A DNA stretch of 64,000 nt from Kitasatospora kifunensis (GTDB lineage Bacteria; Actinomycetota; Actinomycetes; Streptomycetales; Streptomycetaceae): assembly GCF_014203855.1 (NCBI RefSeq), contig NZ_JACHJV010000001.1, positions 5,270,001-5,334,000 of the forward strand, read 5' to 3'. Below, piece by piece: positions 24,944-39,619 of the stretch (position 1 is its first letter; each line of letters opens with the position of its first letter). The position numbers and the translations under genes are program-made. Below the pieces are notes generated by a model. It was given only the letters and a program-made list of their open reading frames with translations. It did no database searches and was not told the origin of the DNA.

Positions 24944-25822
24944 TTGCAGAATCTGACCCTGTCCTGGCAGAGCGCCGGTGCCACGTCGGCGGTGCTCCTC
25001 GGTGCCTCGTACGCCGTCCACCGCACCCTGCCGACCCGCCGAAACGCGGTGGCCGTGCTGCGCGAGGCCGGCACTTTGCTGGCCCTGTTCGCCCTCTGGC
25101 AACTGGTCGGCCAGCTCTCGCTGATGAGCACCGACCACGCGCTCGACCGGGCCGAGTGGATCCATCGCACCGAGCTGAGACTCGGTCTGCCGGACGAGGC
25201 GTCCTGGCAGAGAGCGGTCCTGCCGCATTCGATCCTCGTCCGGCTGGCGAACTACTACTACGCGTCGATGCATTTCGCGGTGATGATCGCCGTCCTGCTC
25301 TGGGTCTTCCTGCGGCACCGGGCCCGTTATCCGTGGGTGCGGACCACGGTCGTCCTGGTGACCGCGGCCTGCCTGGTGATCCAGTTCGTGCCGGTGGCAC
25401 CGCCGAGGATGCTGCCGGACAGCGGTTTCGTCGACGTGGCGGCCCAGTACGGTCAGTCCGTCTACGACGGTGGAATCGGCGGACTGCGGGCGGACGAGCT
25501 TTCGGCGATGCCGTCCGTCCATGTCGCCTGGTGCGTGCTGGTGGCCGTCGCGGTCATCCGGGTGGGCCGTTCGCCCTGGCGGTGGCTGATCCTGCTGCAT
25601 CCGGCGCTGACCGTCGCCGTCGTGGTGGTGACGGCCAACCACTTCTGGGCCGACGGCCTGGTGGCCGTCATGTTGTTGCTCCTCGCGTATGCCGCGCAGT
25701 ACGGAGTCGGGCGGCTGCGCGAGCGGCGCCGAAGCGGTCGGTCACCGGAGGGGGACGGCGGCGGGGACGGCGGCGAAGGCAGCACGCGTCCGAGCTGGCA
25801 GCCACAGCCGACCACCCGCTGA
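24944..25822 (+). CDS. PAP2-superfamily integral membrane phosphatase/transferase
   Basis: This 292-aa multi-spanning membrane protein carries PAP2 (Aur1/Ipt1-like) motifs: YASMHFAVM in a transmembrane segment, then SAMPSVHVAWCVLVAV with the catalytic His, and TANHFWADGLVAV with the second His-x4-Asp. Such enzymes handle lipid phosphates or transfer inositol phosphate to lipids. About six membrane segments are visible, with a polar C-terminal tail rich in Arg and Gly. The start is a TTG at 24944 with GGAGAGG about 10 bp upstream. A -10-like TACTCT lies at 24881-24886, so the gene probably has its own promoter after the rRNA terminator. Substrate not determined. Confidence 0.8.
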   Translation: MQNLTLSWQSAGATSAVLLGASYAVHRTLPTRRNAVAVLREAGTLLALFALWQLVGQLSLMSTDHALDRAEWIHRTELRLGLPDEASWQRAVLPHSILVRLANYYYASMHFAVMIAVLLWVFLRHRARYPWVRTTVVLVTAACLVIQFVPVAPPRMLPDSGFVDVAAQYGQSVYDGGIGGLRADELSAMPSVHVAWCVLVAVAVIRVGRSPWRWLILLHPALTVAVVVVTANHFWADGLVAVMLLLLAYAAQYGVGRLRERRRSGRSPEGDGGGDGGEGSTRPSWQPQPTTR

Positions 25823-25915
25823 ACGCCGTCGGGCGGGGCCTCCAGGGGAGACTCCGCCCAACGCGTCCCAGAGCCGGGTTTCTCAGGGTTTCTCAGGCCC
25901 AGGCCACCGAGCCCG

Positions 25916-26485
25916 TCACTTGACCGGCAGCGCAGCCCGGCCCCAGTGGTGGTTGGTCAGTGCTGCCGTGGCCCAGTACCAGCTGATCAACCCGGCCACC
26001 GCCGCGACCCAGCCGGCCGCCTTCACCAGCCCGCCGGAGGAGTTGAGCACGCCGACCGCGTTCAGCAGCAGCGAGAGCGTCAGCAGCCCGAAGACGGCGC
26101 GGTTGAAGAGCCCGCCCTGCCAGCTCGCGGCCGTCAGGGTGAGGGCCAGCATGGCCCAGAGCAGCAGGAAGAGCCCGACCGCGTTCCGGCCGCCGGCCGC
26201 CGTGCCCGCGCCCATGGACCAGACCGCCCAGAAGGCGCCCAGCCCGGCGAAGGCGGTGCCGTTCAGCGTGTCACCGGCACGCAGTTGCCACAGGCCGGCG
26301 ATGAAGAGTGCGACCCCGCCGAGCAGGTGCGCGAGGCCCGCTGCGTCGGCTACCTGGGTGTGGTGCAGGACCCCGGTCTGCAGCAGGCCGTAGCCGAGCA
26401 GGGTCAGGCCGAGTGCGAGGTATCCGAGAGGACCCGCGTCGAGCGAGGCGGGTCGGGCGTTGGCCCCGGTAGCGTCAGTGCTCAC
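25916..26485 (-). CDS. Acetate/succinate permease, GPR1/FUN34/YaaH (SatP) family
   Basis: This 189-aa protein has six predicted membrane helices. The N-terminal DAGPLGYLALGLTLLGYGL corresponds to the family signature NPAPLGL with Asp-Ala-Gly replacing Asn-Pro-Ala. The later segments GVALFIAGLWQLRAGDTLNGTAFAGLGAFW contain the GxxQxxxG(D/N)TxxxxAFxxYGxFW-type motif, with Leu-Gly replacing Tyr-Gly. The family moves acetate and other short carboxylates. The start is GTG at 26485 with AAAGGAG 6-7 bp upstream. It is convergent with the PAP2 gene. Confidence 0.85.
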   Translation of the reverse strand: MSTDATGANARPASLDAGPLGYLALGLTLLGYGLLQTGVLHHTQVADAAGLAHLLGGVALFIAGLWQLRAGDTLNGTAFAGLGAFWAVWSMGAGTAAGGRNAVGLFLLLWAMLALTLTAASWQGGLFNRAVFGLLTLSLLLNAVGVLNSSGGLVKAAGWVAAVAGLISWYWATAALTNHHWGRAALPVK

Positions 26486-27004
26486 CGGAGGCTCCTTTCT
26501 GGTCGTTCCAGGGATGGATCAGATACGTCGGATCCGACCCGCCGGTCCGCGGCCGGAGCGAGCACGGCCAGGACGGGTGCGGCCAGGACGGGGCGAGCGC
26601 CCGGGCGGCGCGGCTGCGCTGCGGGCGCGCGGGGTGCGCGAGAGGGACGGAGAGTGACGGCGACGACGGGCACGGCAGCCGTCGCGATGGCCACGCCGTG
26701 GGCGTCCTCGAGGAGCGCGTTGGCGGTGCCGACCTGCTGCGTCCCCGCAGCTCAGCTGCCGGGACTGGGCGCGCCGGGGAAATCCCCGGTCAGCTGGTCT
26801 CTACCCGGGCCGGGATGCTTGTACCCTTGTGAATCGTAGAATTTGTTCGTTTGTCAGCTGATTCGTCGTCAGTCTGTGACCATCCGTGACCTGCGCCATC
26901 CCCCCGTGGCAGCTCCCGCGCGGCAGCCCGTCGCGGCTCGCCTCAACCGCGGAGGGCTCGCCCTCAGCCGGGGAGGCCGATCTCGGGCCGCCGGGCTGCC
27001 CGGC
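26486..27004. other. Gap between SatP gene start and phosphatase gene end
   Basis: This 519-bp region shows no convincing gene. It is GC-rich at both ends with an AT-rich island at 26818-26880 that could hold a promoter, though no downstream plus-strand gene uses it. Confidence 0.5.
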
Positions 27005-29557
27005 TCAGCCCTGTCGCTGGACCGGAACCCGCAGCGCGATGATCGCCATGTCATCCGACGGAGGCTCCGGGGCGAACCGCTCCACGGCACGCTGCACCCG
27101 GGCCGCGACGGCGCCCGCCGTCAGTCCGGTGCACCCGGTGAGCACTGCGGCCAGCCCGTCCTCGCCGAGCATCCGCAGTCCCTCACGACGCTCGGTCACA
27201 CCGTCGGTGACGCAGAGCAGTACCTCGCCCGGCTCCAGCACCACCTGCTCGGCCGTCAACTCCAGCTCCTCCATCACCCCCAGCAGCGGCTGCGAGGTGG
27301 CCGCCGCGCTCACCTGTCCGTCGCTGCGCAGCCGCAGCGGCAGCGGGTGCCCGGCGCAGACCAGGCTCAGCGCGGTGCTGCCGTCCGGGCGAGGCGTCAG
27401 CTCGCCGTAGAGCAGGGTCAGGAAGCGGCCCCGGTCGCCCTCGTCGAGGATCGCGCGGTTGAGCCGGGACAGCACCTGCGGGGCGTCCAGTCCCTCGCGG
27501 GCCAGTAGCCGTAGGGAGTTCCTGGCCAGGCCGGTGACCGAGGCGGCCTGCGGGCCGGTCCCGCAGACGTCGCCGATCGCGAAGCCGTAGGTGCCCTCGC
27601 GGATCGAGAAGAGGTCGTAGAAGTCGCCGCCGACCTCGTTGCCCTCGCCGGCGGCCTGGTAGAAGACCTCCACCTCGACGCCGGGGATCTTGGGCAGCTC
27701 CGGGGGCAGCAGGCTGCGTTGCAGAGCCTGGCTGATCGCGGTCCGCTCGGAGTAGAGCCGCGAGTTGTCCAGAGCCAGGGCCGCGCGGCGGGACAGGTCC
27801 TCGGCCAGCTCCAGGATCTCCTGACGGAACGACACCCCGGCCTTGGTCCCCAGCGCCAGCAGCCCGATCACCCGGTTGCGGGCGAACAGCGGCAGCACCA
27901 CGGTCTGGCCGATCAGCCCGCCGGGCTCGGCGTTGGTGACCGCCCGGCTCGGTCCCGGCCAGGGGGCGGTGCCGCCGGCCACGATGTCCACGGGCGCGTC
28001 GATGCGCCGCAGCAGGTCGCGCAGCGGGTCGATTCGCTCCTCGTCCTCGTGCAGCACGAAGGCCAGTTCGGCGAAGTCGGCGTGTTCCGCGATGGTGTAG
28101 ACGGCGCACCAGGCGGCCAGGGTCGGCACCGCCATCTGGGCCACCAGGGCGAGGGTCTGCTGGTGCTCCAAGGTGCCGGCCAGGAGGTCGGAGGCCTCCA
28201 CCAGGAAGGAGAGCGCGCCGCGCCGCAGCCGTTCCCGCTCGGCCAGCCGGGCGTTCTCCACGGTCAGCGCGATCCGGTCGGCGGCGAACTGCAGGCGCAG
28301 CGCCTGGTCGTTGTCGTACTGTCCGGGCTGGTTGGCGGCCACGCCGAGCGAGCCGATCAGCCGGCCCTCGACCTTGAGCGGGACGGTGATCAGCGAGCGC
28401 AGCCCGGAACCGCCGAGCAGTGGCGCGGCGCCCGGACGCACCGACAGGTCCTCGTGCACGGCGGGCAGTCGGGCGGAGTCGTAGCGCCCGTGGCCGGAGT
28501 CGACCGGGAGCCGGACGTCCTTGGTGTGCCCGGCCGGCAGTCCGGTGGCGGCTCTGACCTCGAACTCGCTCTCGTCCTCGGTGATCAGCAGCAGGTAGGC
28601 GGCGTCGCCGTCGAGCAGGTCGCGCGCTCGTTCCACGGTCAGTTGCAGCATGCCCGACAGGTCGTCGGCGGGCACGCCGTCCAGCAGCAGGTCGATCGGC
28701 TCGACGCCGCCCGCCGCCGGGCTGGCCGCGGCGACCTTGGTGGGCGTGTGCAGCACGGCCCGGTCGCGTTCGCGGACCAGCAGGCAGAGCGTGGAGGGGG
28801 CGCCGGTGGGGTCCAGCACCCGGACCTGGGAGCCGTAGACCTCGATGGTCCGCTGGTCGGCCCTGCGGATGCCGAAGGTCCCTTCCCAGTGGGCCAGTTG
28901 CAGCACCTCGGCCAGGCCGCTCGGCCCGCCGGGCGCCTGCGGCCAGACCACCAGGTCCGCCCAGGGGCTGTCGAGGACCTCGGCGGCCGGTTGGCGGAAC
29001 AGCCCTTCGGCGTCGGCGTTCCAGGCACGCACCAGGCCCTGGGCGTCCACCTGCACGACCGCCACCAGCACCCGCCCGTCCGTACTGGGCAGCACCTCGC
29101 CGGGTGCCTGCGGCAGGGCGTAGCGAGTGCCGGGCAGGGCACGCTGCAGTGGCAGCCGGAACCAGACGGTCTTCTGCCCGGCCGAGTACTCCACGCCCCA
29201 GCGGCTGGAGAGCGCCGAGCACATCAGCAGGCCGCGCCCGCCCTCGCCCTCGGCGTCGGCGAAGTGCTCCGAGACCGCGTCCCCGGCGACGGGGCCGGCG
29301 AAGGCCGGCAGTCCGCGCTCGGGGTGGCGGTCGGTGACGCCGATCTGCACCGAGTCCTCCTCGCGCAGACAGCTCACCTCGGCGGCGGTCCCGGCGTGCA
29401 CCACGGCGTTCGTGACCAGCTCACTGACCAGCACCACGGCGTCGTCGACGATCTCGGGCAGCCCCCAGCCCAGGAGCGCGTCGCGGACGAAGCCGCGCGC
29501 GGCGGAGGCTGAGCGGCCGTCCGGCTCGAAGGTGGCGGCTGCGCGCGCGGTGACCAC
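27005..29557 (-). CDS. SpoIIE-type PP2C phosphatase with N-terminal ATPase, PAS and GAF domains
   Basis: This 850-aa multi-domain signalling protein starts at GTG 29557 (GAGGAG 9 bp upstream). Domain order: an HATPase_c/RsbW-like anti-sigma kinase domain (FVRDALLGWG, ELVTNAVVHAG, GRGLLM; residues 1-140), a PAS-like region (VLVAVVQVDAQGLVRAWNADAEGLF; 165-270), one or two GAF domains (about 300-620), and a C-terminal SpoIIE phosphatase (GNEVGGDFYDLF, IGDVCGTGPQAAS, LVCAGHPLPLRL, LCVTDGVTE; 640-850). It can act in partner-switching control of sigma factors, both phosphorylating and dephosphorylating anti-sigma antagonists. It faces osaA across a shared upstream region, which suggests a joint role in osmotic or general stress signalling. 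Confidence 0.87.
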   Translation of the reverse strand: MVTARAAATFEPDGRSASAARGFVRDALLGWGLPEIVDDAVVLVSELVTNAVVHAGTAAEVSCLREEDSVQIGVTDRHPERGLPAFAGPVAGDAVSEHFADAEGEGGRGLLMCSALSSRWGVEYSAGQKTVWFRLPLQRALPGTRYALPQAPGEVLPSTDGRVLVAVVQVDAQGLVRAWNADAEGLFRQPAAEVLDSPWADLVVWPQAPGGPSGLAEVLQLAHWEGTFGIRRADQRTIEVYGSQVRVLDPTGAPSTLCLLVRERDRAVLHTPTKVAAASPAAGGVEPIDLLLDGVPADDLSGMLQLTVERARDLLDGDAAYLLLITEDESEFEVRAATGLPAGHTKDVRLPVDSGHGRYDSARLPAVHEDLSVRPGAAPLLGGSGLRSLITVPLKVEGRLIGSLGVAANQPGQYDNDQALRLQFAADRIALTVENARLAERERLRRGALSFLVEASDLLAGTLEHQQTLALVAQMAVPTLAAWCAVYTIAEHADFAELAFVLHEDEERIDPLRDLLRRIDAPVDIVAGGTAPWPGPSRAVTNAEPGGLIGQTVVLPLFARNRVIGLLALGTKAGVSFRQEILELAEDLSRRAALALDNSRLYSERTAISQALQRSLLPPELPKIPGVEVEVFYQAAGEGNEVGGDFYDLFSIREGTYGFAIGDVCGTGPQAASVTGLARNSLRLLAREGLDAPQVLSRLNRAILDEGDRGRFLTLLYGELTPRPDGSTALSLVCAGHPLPLRLRSDGQVSAAATSQPLLGVMEELELTAEQVVLEPGEVLLCVTDGVTERREGLRMLGEDGLAAVLTGCTGLTAGAVAARVQRAVERFAPEPPSDDMAIIALRVPVQRQG

Positions 29558-29894
29558 GGGCTGCTTCTCCTCTGGTTCGGGTACGGCTGCTCGGCGCCTG
29601 GTGCCACCCGGCGTCGGGCGGCGATCCCGGTGGCTCAGGCCAGGGCGAGGTGCAGCGCTCCACCCTACTTTCCGGCTGGTCTCCCCGGGGGCAAGGGGGA
29701 GTGAAACGGGCACTCGGGAGTGATTCTCCCCACGCCGCCCACACAGAACCTGCCGTGCATGTACTCCTGGAAGGCTGATGAGCCTGGCCAAGCGGGCCAA
29801 CTCGGTCGGTTGGTGCTGTCAGACTGGGGGATCCGCAGGAGCGGCCTCGGCCGATCCGGCGGACACCAGCCAGTCGCGACGTGGGAGGGTCCCG
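29558..29894. other. Divergent control region of the phosphatase and osaA genes
   Basis: The 337-bp gap must hold promoters for both genes. Both frames stay open into it, so the real starts depend on ribosome sites: GAGGAG before the phosphatase GTG and GGGAGGG before the osaA TTG. An alternative osaA start, ATG at 29778, follows GGAAGG closely. Confidence 0.45.
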
Positions 29895-34625
<4,731 letters not shown>

Positions 34626-34883
34626 CTCGCGGACATCGGCGTTTACTGGCGGGCCGGACCGGGAACCCGCTAGGGTCACTCATCGTTGCGAACAGTAACC
34701 GAATGGCGACGGTGTGCAGATCCGGGGCCGAGCCTTCGGGGCGACAGGCGCTTCGATGGCCTGTTGGGACCATCCGATAGGGCTGGGCAAGGGGGTGCGG
34801 CTAGCATGACCGGGTCGGTAGCAGGCGGTACACGGGTGCCGTCGCGCGGAAAACAGGTGGGCTATCCGGCAGGAGGGCGGGTC

Positions 34884-35543
34884 GTGGTGCAGAAAGCGAA
34901 GATCCTCCTGGTCGACGACCGACCGGAGAACCTCCTCGCGCTGGAGGCGATCCTCTCCGCGCTGGACCAGACGCTGGTGCGCGCGGTTTCGGGTGAGGAG
35001 GCGCTCAAGGCGCTGCTCACCGACGACTTCGCGGTGATCCTGCTGGACGTCCAGATGCCGGGCATGGACGGCTTCGAGACCGCCGCGCACATCAAGCGCC
35101 GCGAGCGCACCAGAGACATTCCGATCATCTTCCTCACCGCGATCAACCACGGCCCGCACCACACCTTCCGGGGCTACGCGGCCGGCGCGGTGGACTACAT
35201 CTCCAAGCCGTTCGACCCGTGGGTGCTGCGCGCCAAGGTCTCCGTCTTCGTCGATCTCTACGTGAAGAACTGCCAGCTCAAGGAGCAGGCGGCGCTGCTG
35301 CGGCTGCAGTTGGAGGACGACCGGCAGGGCGAGGGCCGTCCCGGCACGAGCACCGCGGAGCCGCTGCTGACCGAGCTGTCCGCGCGGCTGGCCTCGGTCG
35401 AGGAGCAGGCCGAGGCGCTGACCAAGCAGCTGGGCGACTCGCCCGACATCGGGGCCGCGGCCACCGCGGCCCACCTGGAGCGCAAACTGGCCGGCCTGCG
35501 GGCGGCGCTGGAGGCGCTGCGTCCCGGCGCGGAGTCGGTCTGA
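34884..35543 (+). CDS. osaB: OsaB-type response regulator
   Basis: This 219-aa protein starts at GTG 34884 (AGGAGGG 7 bp upstream), reading MVQKAKILLVDDRPENLLALEAIL. The receiver domain has the acid pocket at the N-terminal Asp-Asp, the phospho-acceptor Asp55 in LLDVQMPGMDGFE, Thr in IIFLTA and Lys in YISKPFDPWVLRAKV. There is no DNA-binding domain; the C-terminal part is a coiled coil (LKEQAALLRLQLE... LERKLAGLRAALEALR). It is the cognate partner of OsaA in osmotic adaptation and may act through protein contacts. A -10-like TAGGGT lies at 34671-34676, giving a leader of about 200 nt. An upstream in-frame ATG at 34806 lacks the protein-like pattern. Confidence 0.87.
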   Translation: MVQKAKILLVDDRPENLLALEAILSALDQTLVRAVSGEEALKALLTDDFAVILLDVQMPGMDGFETAAHIKRRERTRDIPIIFLTAINHGPHHTFRGYAAGAVDYISKPFDPWVLRAKVSVFVDLYVKNCQLKEQAALLRLQLEDDRQGEGRPGTSTAEPLLTELSARLASVEEQAEALTKQLGDSPDIGAAATAAHLERKLAGLRAALEALRPGAESV

Positions 35544-35682
35544 GGGGGGATCAGTCGGCCACTGCGCCGGCCGGGTGAGATCGCCCGCGCCGACGGTGTG
35601 TCGAGGTGCGTCCACGACACGCCAGGGGCATGACGGTCGGTCATGTGTCCACGGCTCAGGGCCGCCGGTAGGCTCTGGTGCC

Positions 35683-38499
35683 ATGGCCTCACGGACGCCC
35701 GGCAGCACCGCACGCACCACGAGTCCGGGACCGGCGAAGAAGGCCGCCCCGGCGAAGAAGGCCTCGGCCCGCAAGCCGGCGGCCAAACCGCCGGCCAAGG
35801 CGGGCCCGGCCAAGGGCGCTGCCAAGGGGCCGGCCAAGGGCGTCGCCAAGAAGGGGACCGCCAAGCCGGCCGCGCGCAAGGCGGCGGCCGCGAGGCCGGT
35901 CGCACCCACCCCGGCGCCTGCCCGCCCGGCCCGGTCCGCGAGGTCGCAGCAGCCGATACTCTTCCGCGCCGTACGGGCCTGCTGGTTGGGCCTGGCACAC
36001 AGCGTGGGCGCGCTCTTCCGCGGCTTCGGCGACGGCGCCAAGGGCCTGCACCCGGTCCACCGGAAGGACGGCCAGGCGCTGCTGTTGCTCGCGCTCGCGT
36101 TGGTCACCGCGGCCGGCACCTGGTTCAGCCCGCAGGGCTGGCTCGGCGGTGCCGCCACCAACGTGGTCAGCGGTCTGTTCGGGCGACTGGACGTGCTGAT
36201 CCCGCTGATCCTGGCGGCGATCGCGATCCGGCTGATGCGCCATCCAGAGCTGCCGGAGGCGAACGGACGGGTCGTCATCGGCCTGAGCACGCTGGTGATA
36301 GGCGTGCTCGGCCTGATCCACATCGGCTGCGGTGCGCCCGGTGTGCACAGCGGCGCGTCCCGGATCCGGCAGGCCGGCGGCATCATCGGTTGGGCCGCCT
36401 CCACCCCGATGATGGCCGCCGCCGGACCGCCGCTGGCGGTGCCGTTGTTGCTGCTGCTGACCTTCTTCGGCCTGTTGGTGGTCACCGCCACCCCGGTCAA
36501 CAAGATCCCCGAGCGGCTGCGCCTGCTCGGCGAGCGGCTCGGCGTGGTGGAGGCCGCACCGCTGGACGACTACGACGACTATGACGAGTACGGCGAGCCG
36601 TACGCCACCGGCGAGCGCGAGCTGTCCACCGAGCCGCCGGAGGACGCCGACCCCGACGCGCTGCCTTACACGGTCGAGGAGGACCCCGACGACGAGGTGG
36701 CCGCCCGTCGTCGCCGGCGCGGACGCCGCAAGCAGGTGGACGAGCCGGAGCTCGCGCCCGCCGTGCCGGACATGTTCGTCAAGGACCCCTTCCAGACCCG
36801 CGACCTGGCCGCCGGAGTCGCCGCCGACCTGGACGGCGCGCTGCTGCACGGTGTGCCGGCCTCGCCCGCGGTGGCCAGCATCATGCACCAGGTGCAGGAC
36901 CGCACCGCCCCGCCGGAGGAGCCGGCCGTGCCACCGGCGCGCACGTCGGCGACCGGCACGCCCGGCGATCAGCCGTCCGCGCCCTTGGAGCACGGCGAGG
37001 CGCCGAGCCGGATGGAGCAGCTCCAGTTGCACAGCGGCGGTGGCTACGCGCTGCCCTCGCTGGACCTGCTGGAGCGCGGCGGCCCGGGCAAGACCCGCAG
37101 CGAGCTCAACGATCTCGTGGTCGCCCAGCTCACCTCCACCTTCGCCGAGTTCAAGGTGGACGCGAAGGTCACCGGCTTCACCCGGGGCCCGACGGTCACC
37201 CGCTACGAGGTGGAGCTGGGCCCGGCCGTCAAGGTCGAGCGGATCACCGCGCTGGCCAAGAACATCGCCTACGCGGTGGCCAGCGCGGACGTGCGGATCA
37301 TCAGCCCGATCCCGGGCAAGTCCGCGGTGGGCATCGAGATCCCCAACGGGGACCGCGAGATGGTCAACCTCGGCGACCTGCTGCGCTCGCGCAGCGCCGC
37401 CGAGGACACCCACCCGATGGTGGTCGGCATGGGCAAGGACGTCGAGGGCCACACGGTGCTCGCCAACCTGGCCAAGATGCCGCACATCCTGGTCGCCGGC
37501 GCGACCGGCGCGGGCAAGTCCTCGTGCATCAACTGCCTGATCACCTCGGTGCTGGCGCGGGCCACCCCGGACGAGGTCCGGATGGTGCTGGTGGACCCCA
37601 AGCGGGTCGAGCTGACCGCGTACGAGGGCATTCCGCACCTGATCACCCCGATCATCACCAATCCGAAGAAGGCCGCCGAGGCGCTGCAGTGGGTGGTCCG
37701 CGAGATGGACCTGCGCTACGACGACCTCGCGGCCTACGGCTTCCGCCATGTGGACGACTTCAACGCGGCGGTCAAGGCCGGCAAGGTCACCCCGCCGCTG
37801 GGCAGCGAGCGGGAGCTGACGCCGTATCCGTACCTGCTGGTGATCGTTGACGAGTTGGCGGACCTGATGATGGTCGCCCCGCGTGACGTCGAGGACTCGG
37901 TGGTCCGGATCACCCAGCTGGCCCGGGCCGCCGGCATCCACCTGGTGCTCGCCACCCAGCGGCCCTCGGTGGACGTGGTGACCGGCCTGATCAAGGCCAA
38001 CGTGCCCTCCCGGCTGGCCTTCGCCACCTCGGCGATGGCCGACTCCCGGGTCATCCTGGACCAGCCCGGGGCCGAGAAGCTGATCGGCAAGGGCGATGCG
38101 CTCTTCCTGCCGATGGGCGCCAGCAAGCCGGTCCGGATGCAGGGCGCCTTCGTCACCGAGGCCGAGATCGCGGCGATCGTGCAGCACTGCAAGGACCAGC
38201 TGACCGCCGTCTACCGCGAGGACGTCACGGTCGGCGGCGGCCCCAAGAAGGAGATCGACGAGGAGATCGGCGACGACCTGGACCTGTTGATCCAGGCGGC
38301 CGAGCTGGTGGTCTCCACTCAGTTCGGCTCGACCTCGATGCTGCAGCGCAAGCTGCGGGTCGGCTTCGCCAAGGCCGGACGGCTGATGGACCTGATGGAG
38401 TCGCGCGGCATCGTGGGGCCGAGCGAGGGATCCAAGGCCCGCGATGTGCTGGTCAAACCGGATGAGCTGGACGGGGTGCTGGCCATCATCCGCGGGTAG
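35683..38499 (+). CDS. ftsK: DNA translocase FtsK/SpoIIIE
   Basis: This 938-aa translocase pumps chromosomal DNA through the closing septum, in Streptomyces mainly at sporulation. The first 85 residues are Lys/Ala/Pro-rich (KKAAPAKKASARKPAAKPP), like histone H1 tails. Four membrane segments follow (about 125-285), then an acidic linker, the alpha/beta motor with Walker A GATGAGKSS (606-614) and Walker B LLVIVDELADLMM (about 719-731), and the C-terminal gamma winged helix (STQFGSTSMLQRKLRVGFAKAGRLMDLMESRGIVGPSEGSKARDVLV) that reads orienting sequences. The ATG at 35683 follows TAGGCT (35669-35674) by 8 bp, a leaderless arrangement. A terminator follows at 38516. Confidence 0.94.
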   Translation: MASRTPGSTARTTSPGPAKKAAPAKKASARKPAAKPPAKAGPAKGAAKGPAKGVAKKGTAKPAARKAAAARPVAPTPAPARPARSARSQQPILFRAVRACWLGLAHSVGALFRGFGDGAKGLHPVHRKDGQALLLLALALVTAAGTWFSPQGWLGGAATNVVSGLFGRLDVLIPLILAAIAIRLMRHPELPEANGRVVIGLSTLVIGVLGLIHIGCGAPGVHSGASRIRQAGGIIGWAASTPMMAAAGPPLAVPLLLLLTFFGLLVVTATPVNKIPERLRLLGERLGVVEAAPLDDYDDYDEYGEPYATGERELSTEPPEDADPDALPYTVEEDPDDEVAARRRRRGRRKQVDEPELAPAVPDMFVKDPFQTRDLAAGVAADLDGALLHGVPASPAVASIMHQVQDRTAPPEEPAVPPARTSATGTPGDQPSAPLEHGEAPSRMEQLQLHSGGGYALPSLDLLERGGPGKTRSELNDLVVAQLTSTFAEFKVDAKVTGFTRGPTVTRYEVELGPAVKVERITALAKNIAYAVASADVRIISPIPGKSAVGIEIPNGDREMVNLGDLLRSRSAAEDTHPMVVGMGKDVEGHTVLANLAKMPHILVAGATGAGKSSCINCLITSVLARATPDEVRMVLVDPKRVELTAYEGIPHLITPIITNPKKAAEALQWVVREMDLRYDDLAAYGFRHVDDFNAAVKAGKVTPPLGSERELTPYPYLLVIVDELADLMMVAPRDVEDSVVRITQLARAAGIHLVLATQRPSVDVVTGLIKANVPSRLAFATSAMADSRVILDQPGAEKLIGKGDALFLPMGASKPVRMQGAFVTEAEIAAIVQHCKDQLTAVYREDVTVGGGPKKEIDEEIGDDLDLLIQAAELVVSTQFGSTSMLQRKLRVGFAKAGRLMDLMESRGIVGPSEGSKARDVLVKPDELDGVLAIIRG

Positions 38500-38515
38500 T
38501 GCTCTGAAGGGGTGT

Positions 38516-38537
38516 CAGTGGCCCTGCGGGGCCACTG
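38516..38537 (+). terminator. Hairpin terminator after ftsK
   Basis: A perfect 9-bp stem CAGTGGCCC/GGGCCACTG with loop TGCG begins 16 bp after the ftsK stop and lies before the promoter of the RodZ-like gene. Confidence 0.75.
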
Positions 38538-38647
38538 GTGCGCCTGGGCAGAGGGCGCGCGTTCGGGCGAACTCCGGTTGAGAAACGATTAGCCCCCGCC
38601 CCTAGACTGTGTCCTCAGCAGGTGGCTCCGCTCGAAAGGCGCGCCCA

Positions 38648-39532
38648 GTGACCAACGGCAAGTCTTCCCACCGCGACCACGGCCGATCCTCCGAAGCCCC
38701 CTCGGCCGAGACCGGCAGCACGAGGGGCCCACGGGCCGGCACCGCACAGGACGCTGCCCCGACGATCGGCCGGGTGTTGGCCGAGGCCCGGCTCGCCGCC
38801 GGGCTGACGGTTGACGAGGTCAGTGCCGACACCCGGGTCAGGGTGCCGATCGTGCACGCCATCGAAGCGGACGACTTCAGCCGCTGCGGCGGCGACTTCT
38901 ACGCCCGAGGCCATCTGCGCTCGCTCGCCCGCGCCGTCGGCGCCGACGGCGCTGCCCTGGTGGCCCGCTACGACGAGATACATGGCACCGCCCCGGTGGT
39001 GCTGGCGCCGGTCGCCAGGCTGGACGCCAGGCGGATCCGGGCCGACCGCGGTCGACCGAGTTGGACCGGCGCGATGCTGGTGGCGATCGCCGCGGTGGTC
39101 CTGCTGATCGCTTTCAACCTGGTCAGCAGCAAGCCGGCCAAGGACCCGGCCGGTGCCGCCTCCTCGCCGCTGCCCAGCGTCACCGCCTCGGCGTCGGCCT
39201 CGCCCGGTCCCACGCCCGCCCAGTCCGTCGCGCCGACGCCCAGCATCGCCCCGATCGCCGCCGCTCCGGCCGACAAGGTCACCGTCAAGCTGGTCGCCGA
39301 GGGCGGTACCAGCTGGGTCTCCGCGCAGGACGGCGACGGCAACTCGCTCTTCCAGAACAACCTGGACGACGGCTCGAACCAGACCTTCACCGATCCCAAG
39401 CAGATCCAGCTGGTGATCGGCAACGCGGCGGCCGTGCACCTGTACGTCAATGGCAAGGATCTCGGTCCGGCGGGCAAGGACGGCCAGGTGGTGCACCTCA
39501 CCTACACGCCCGGCGACCCGCAAGCCGGCTAG
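38648..39532 (+). CDS. RodZ-like membrane-anchored helix-turn-helix protein
   Basis: This 294-aa protein has a cytoplasmic helix-turn-helix of the HTH_25 type (TIGRVLAEARLAAGLTVDEVSADTRVRVPIVHAIEADDF, residues 40-78), a single membrane helix (WTGAMLVAIAAVVLLIAFNLV), a Ser/Pro/Thr-rich linker and a C-terminal extracellular DUF4115 domain (VTVKLVAEGGTSWVSAQDGDGNSLFQNNLDDGSNQTF). This is the domain order of RodZ, which in rods links MreB to the wall machinery. The GTG at 38648 is preferred: the -10 box TAGACT ends at 38608, so the upstream in-frame GTG at 38609 would precede the transcript start. AAAGG lies about 8 bp before 38648. The gene stands between ftsK and rimO, as in other Streptomycetes. 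Confidence 0.82.
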   Translation: MTNGKSSHRDHGRSSEAPSAETGSTRGPRAGTAQDAAPTIGRVLAEARLAAGLTVDEVSADTRVRVPIVHAIEADDFSRCGGDFYARGHLRSLARAVGADGAALVARYDEIHGTAPVVLAPVARLDARRIRADRGRPSWTGAMLVAIAAVVLLIAFNLVSSKPAKDPAGAASSPLPSVTASASASPGPTPAQSVAPTPSIAPIAAAPADKVTVKLVAEGGTSWVSAQDGDGNSLFQNNLDDGSNQTFTDPKQIQLVIGNAAAVHLYVNGKDLGPAGKDGQVVHLTYTPGDPQAG

Positions 39533-39619
39533 CCGGCAGCGGTGGCCGAGGCCACCCGATCATCGCCGCGCGGCCTCCGGGGGAAACGGTACCGGGGGCC
39601 GCGCGTTAATCTTGGCCCT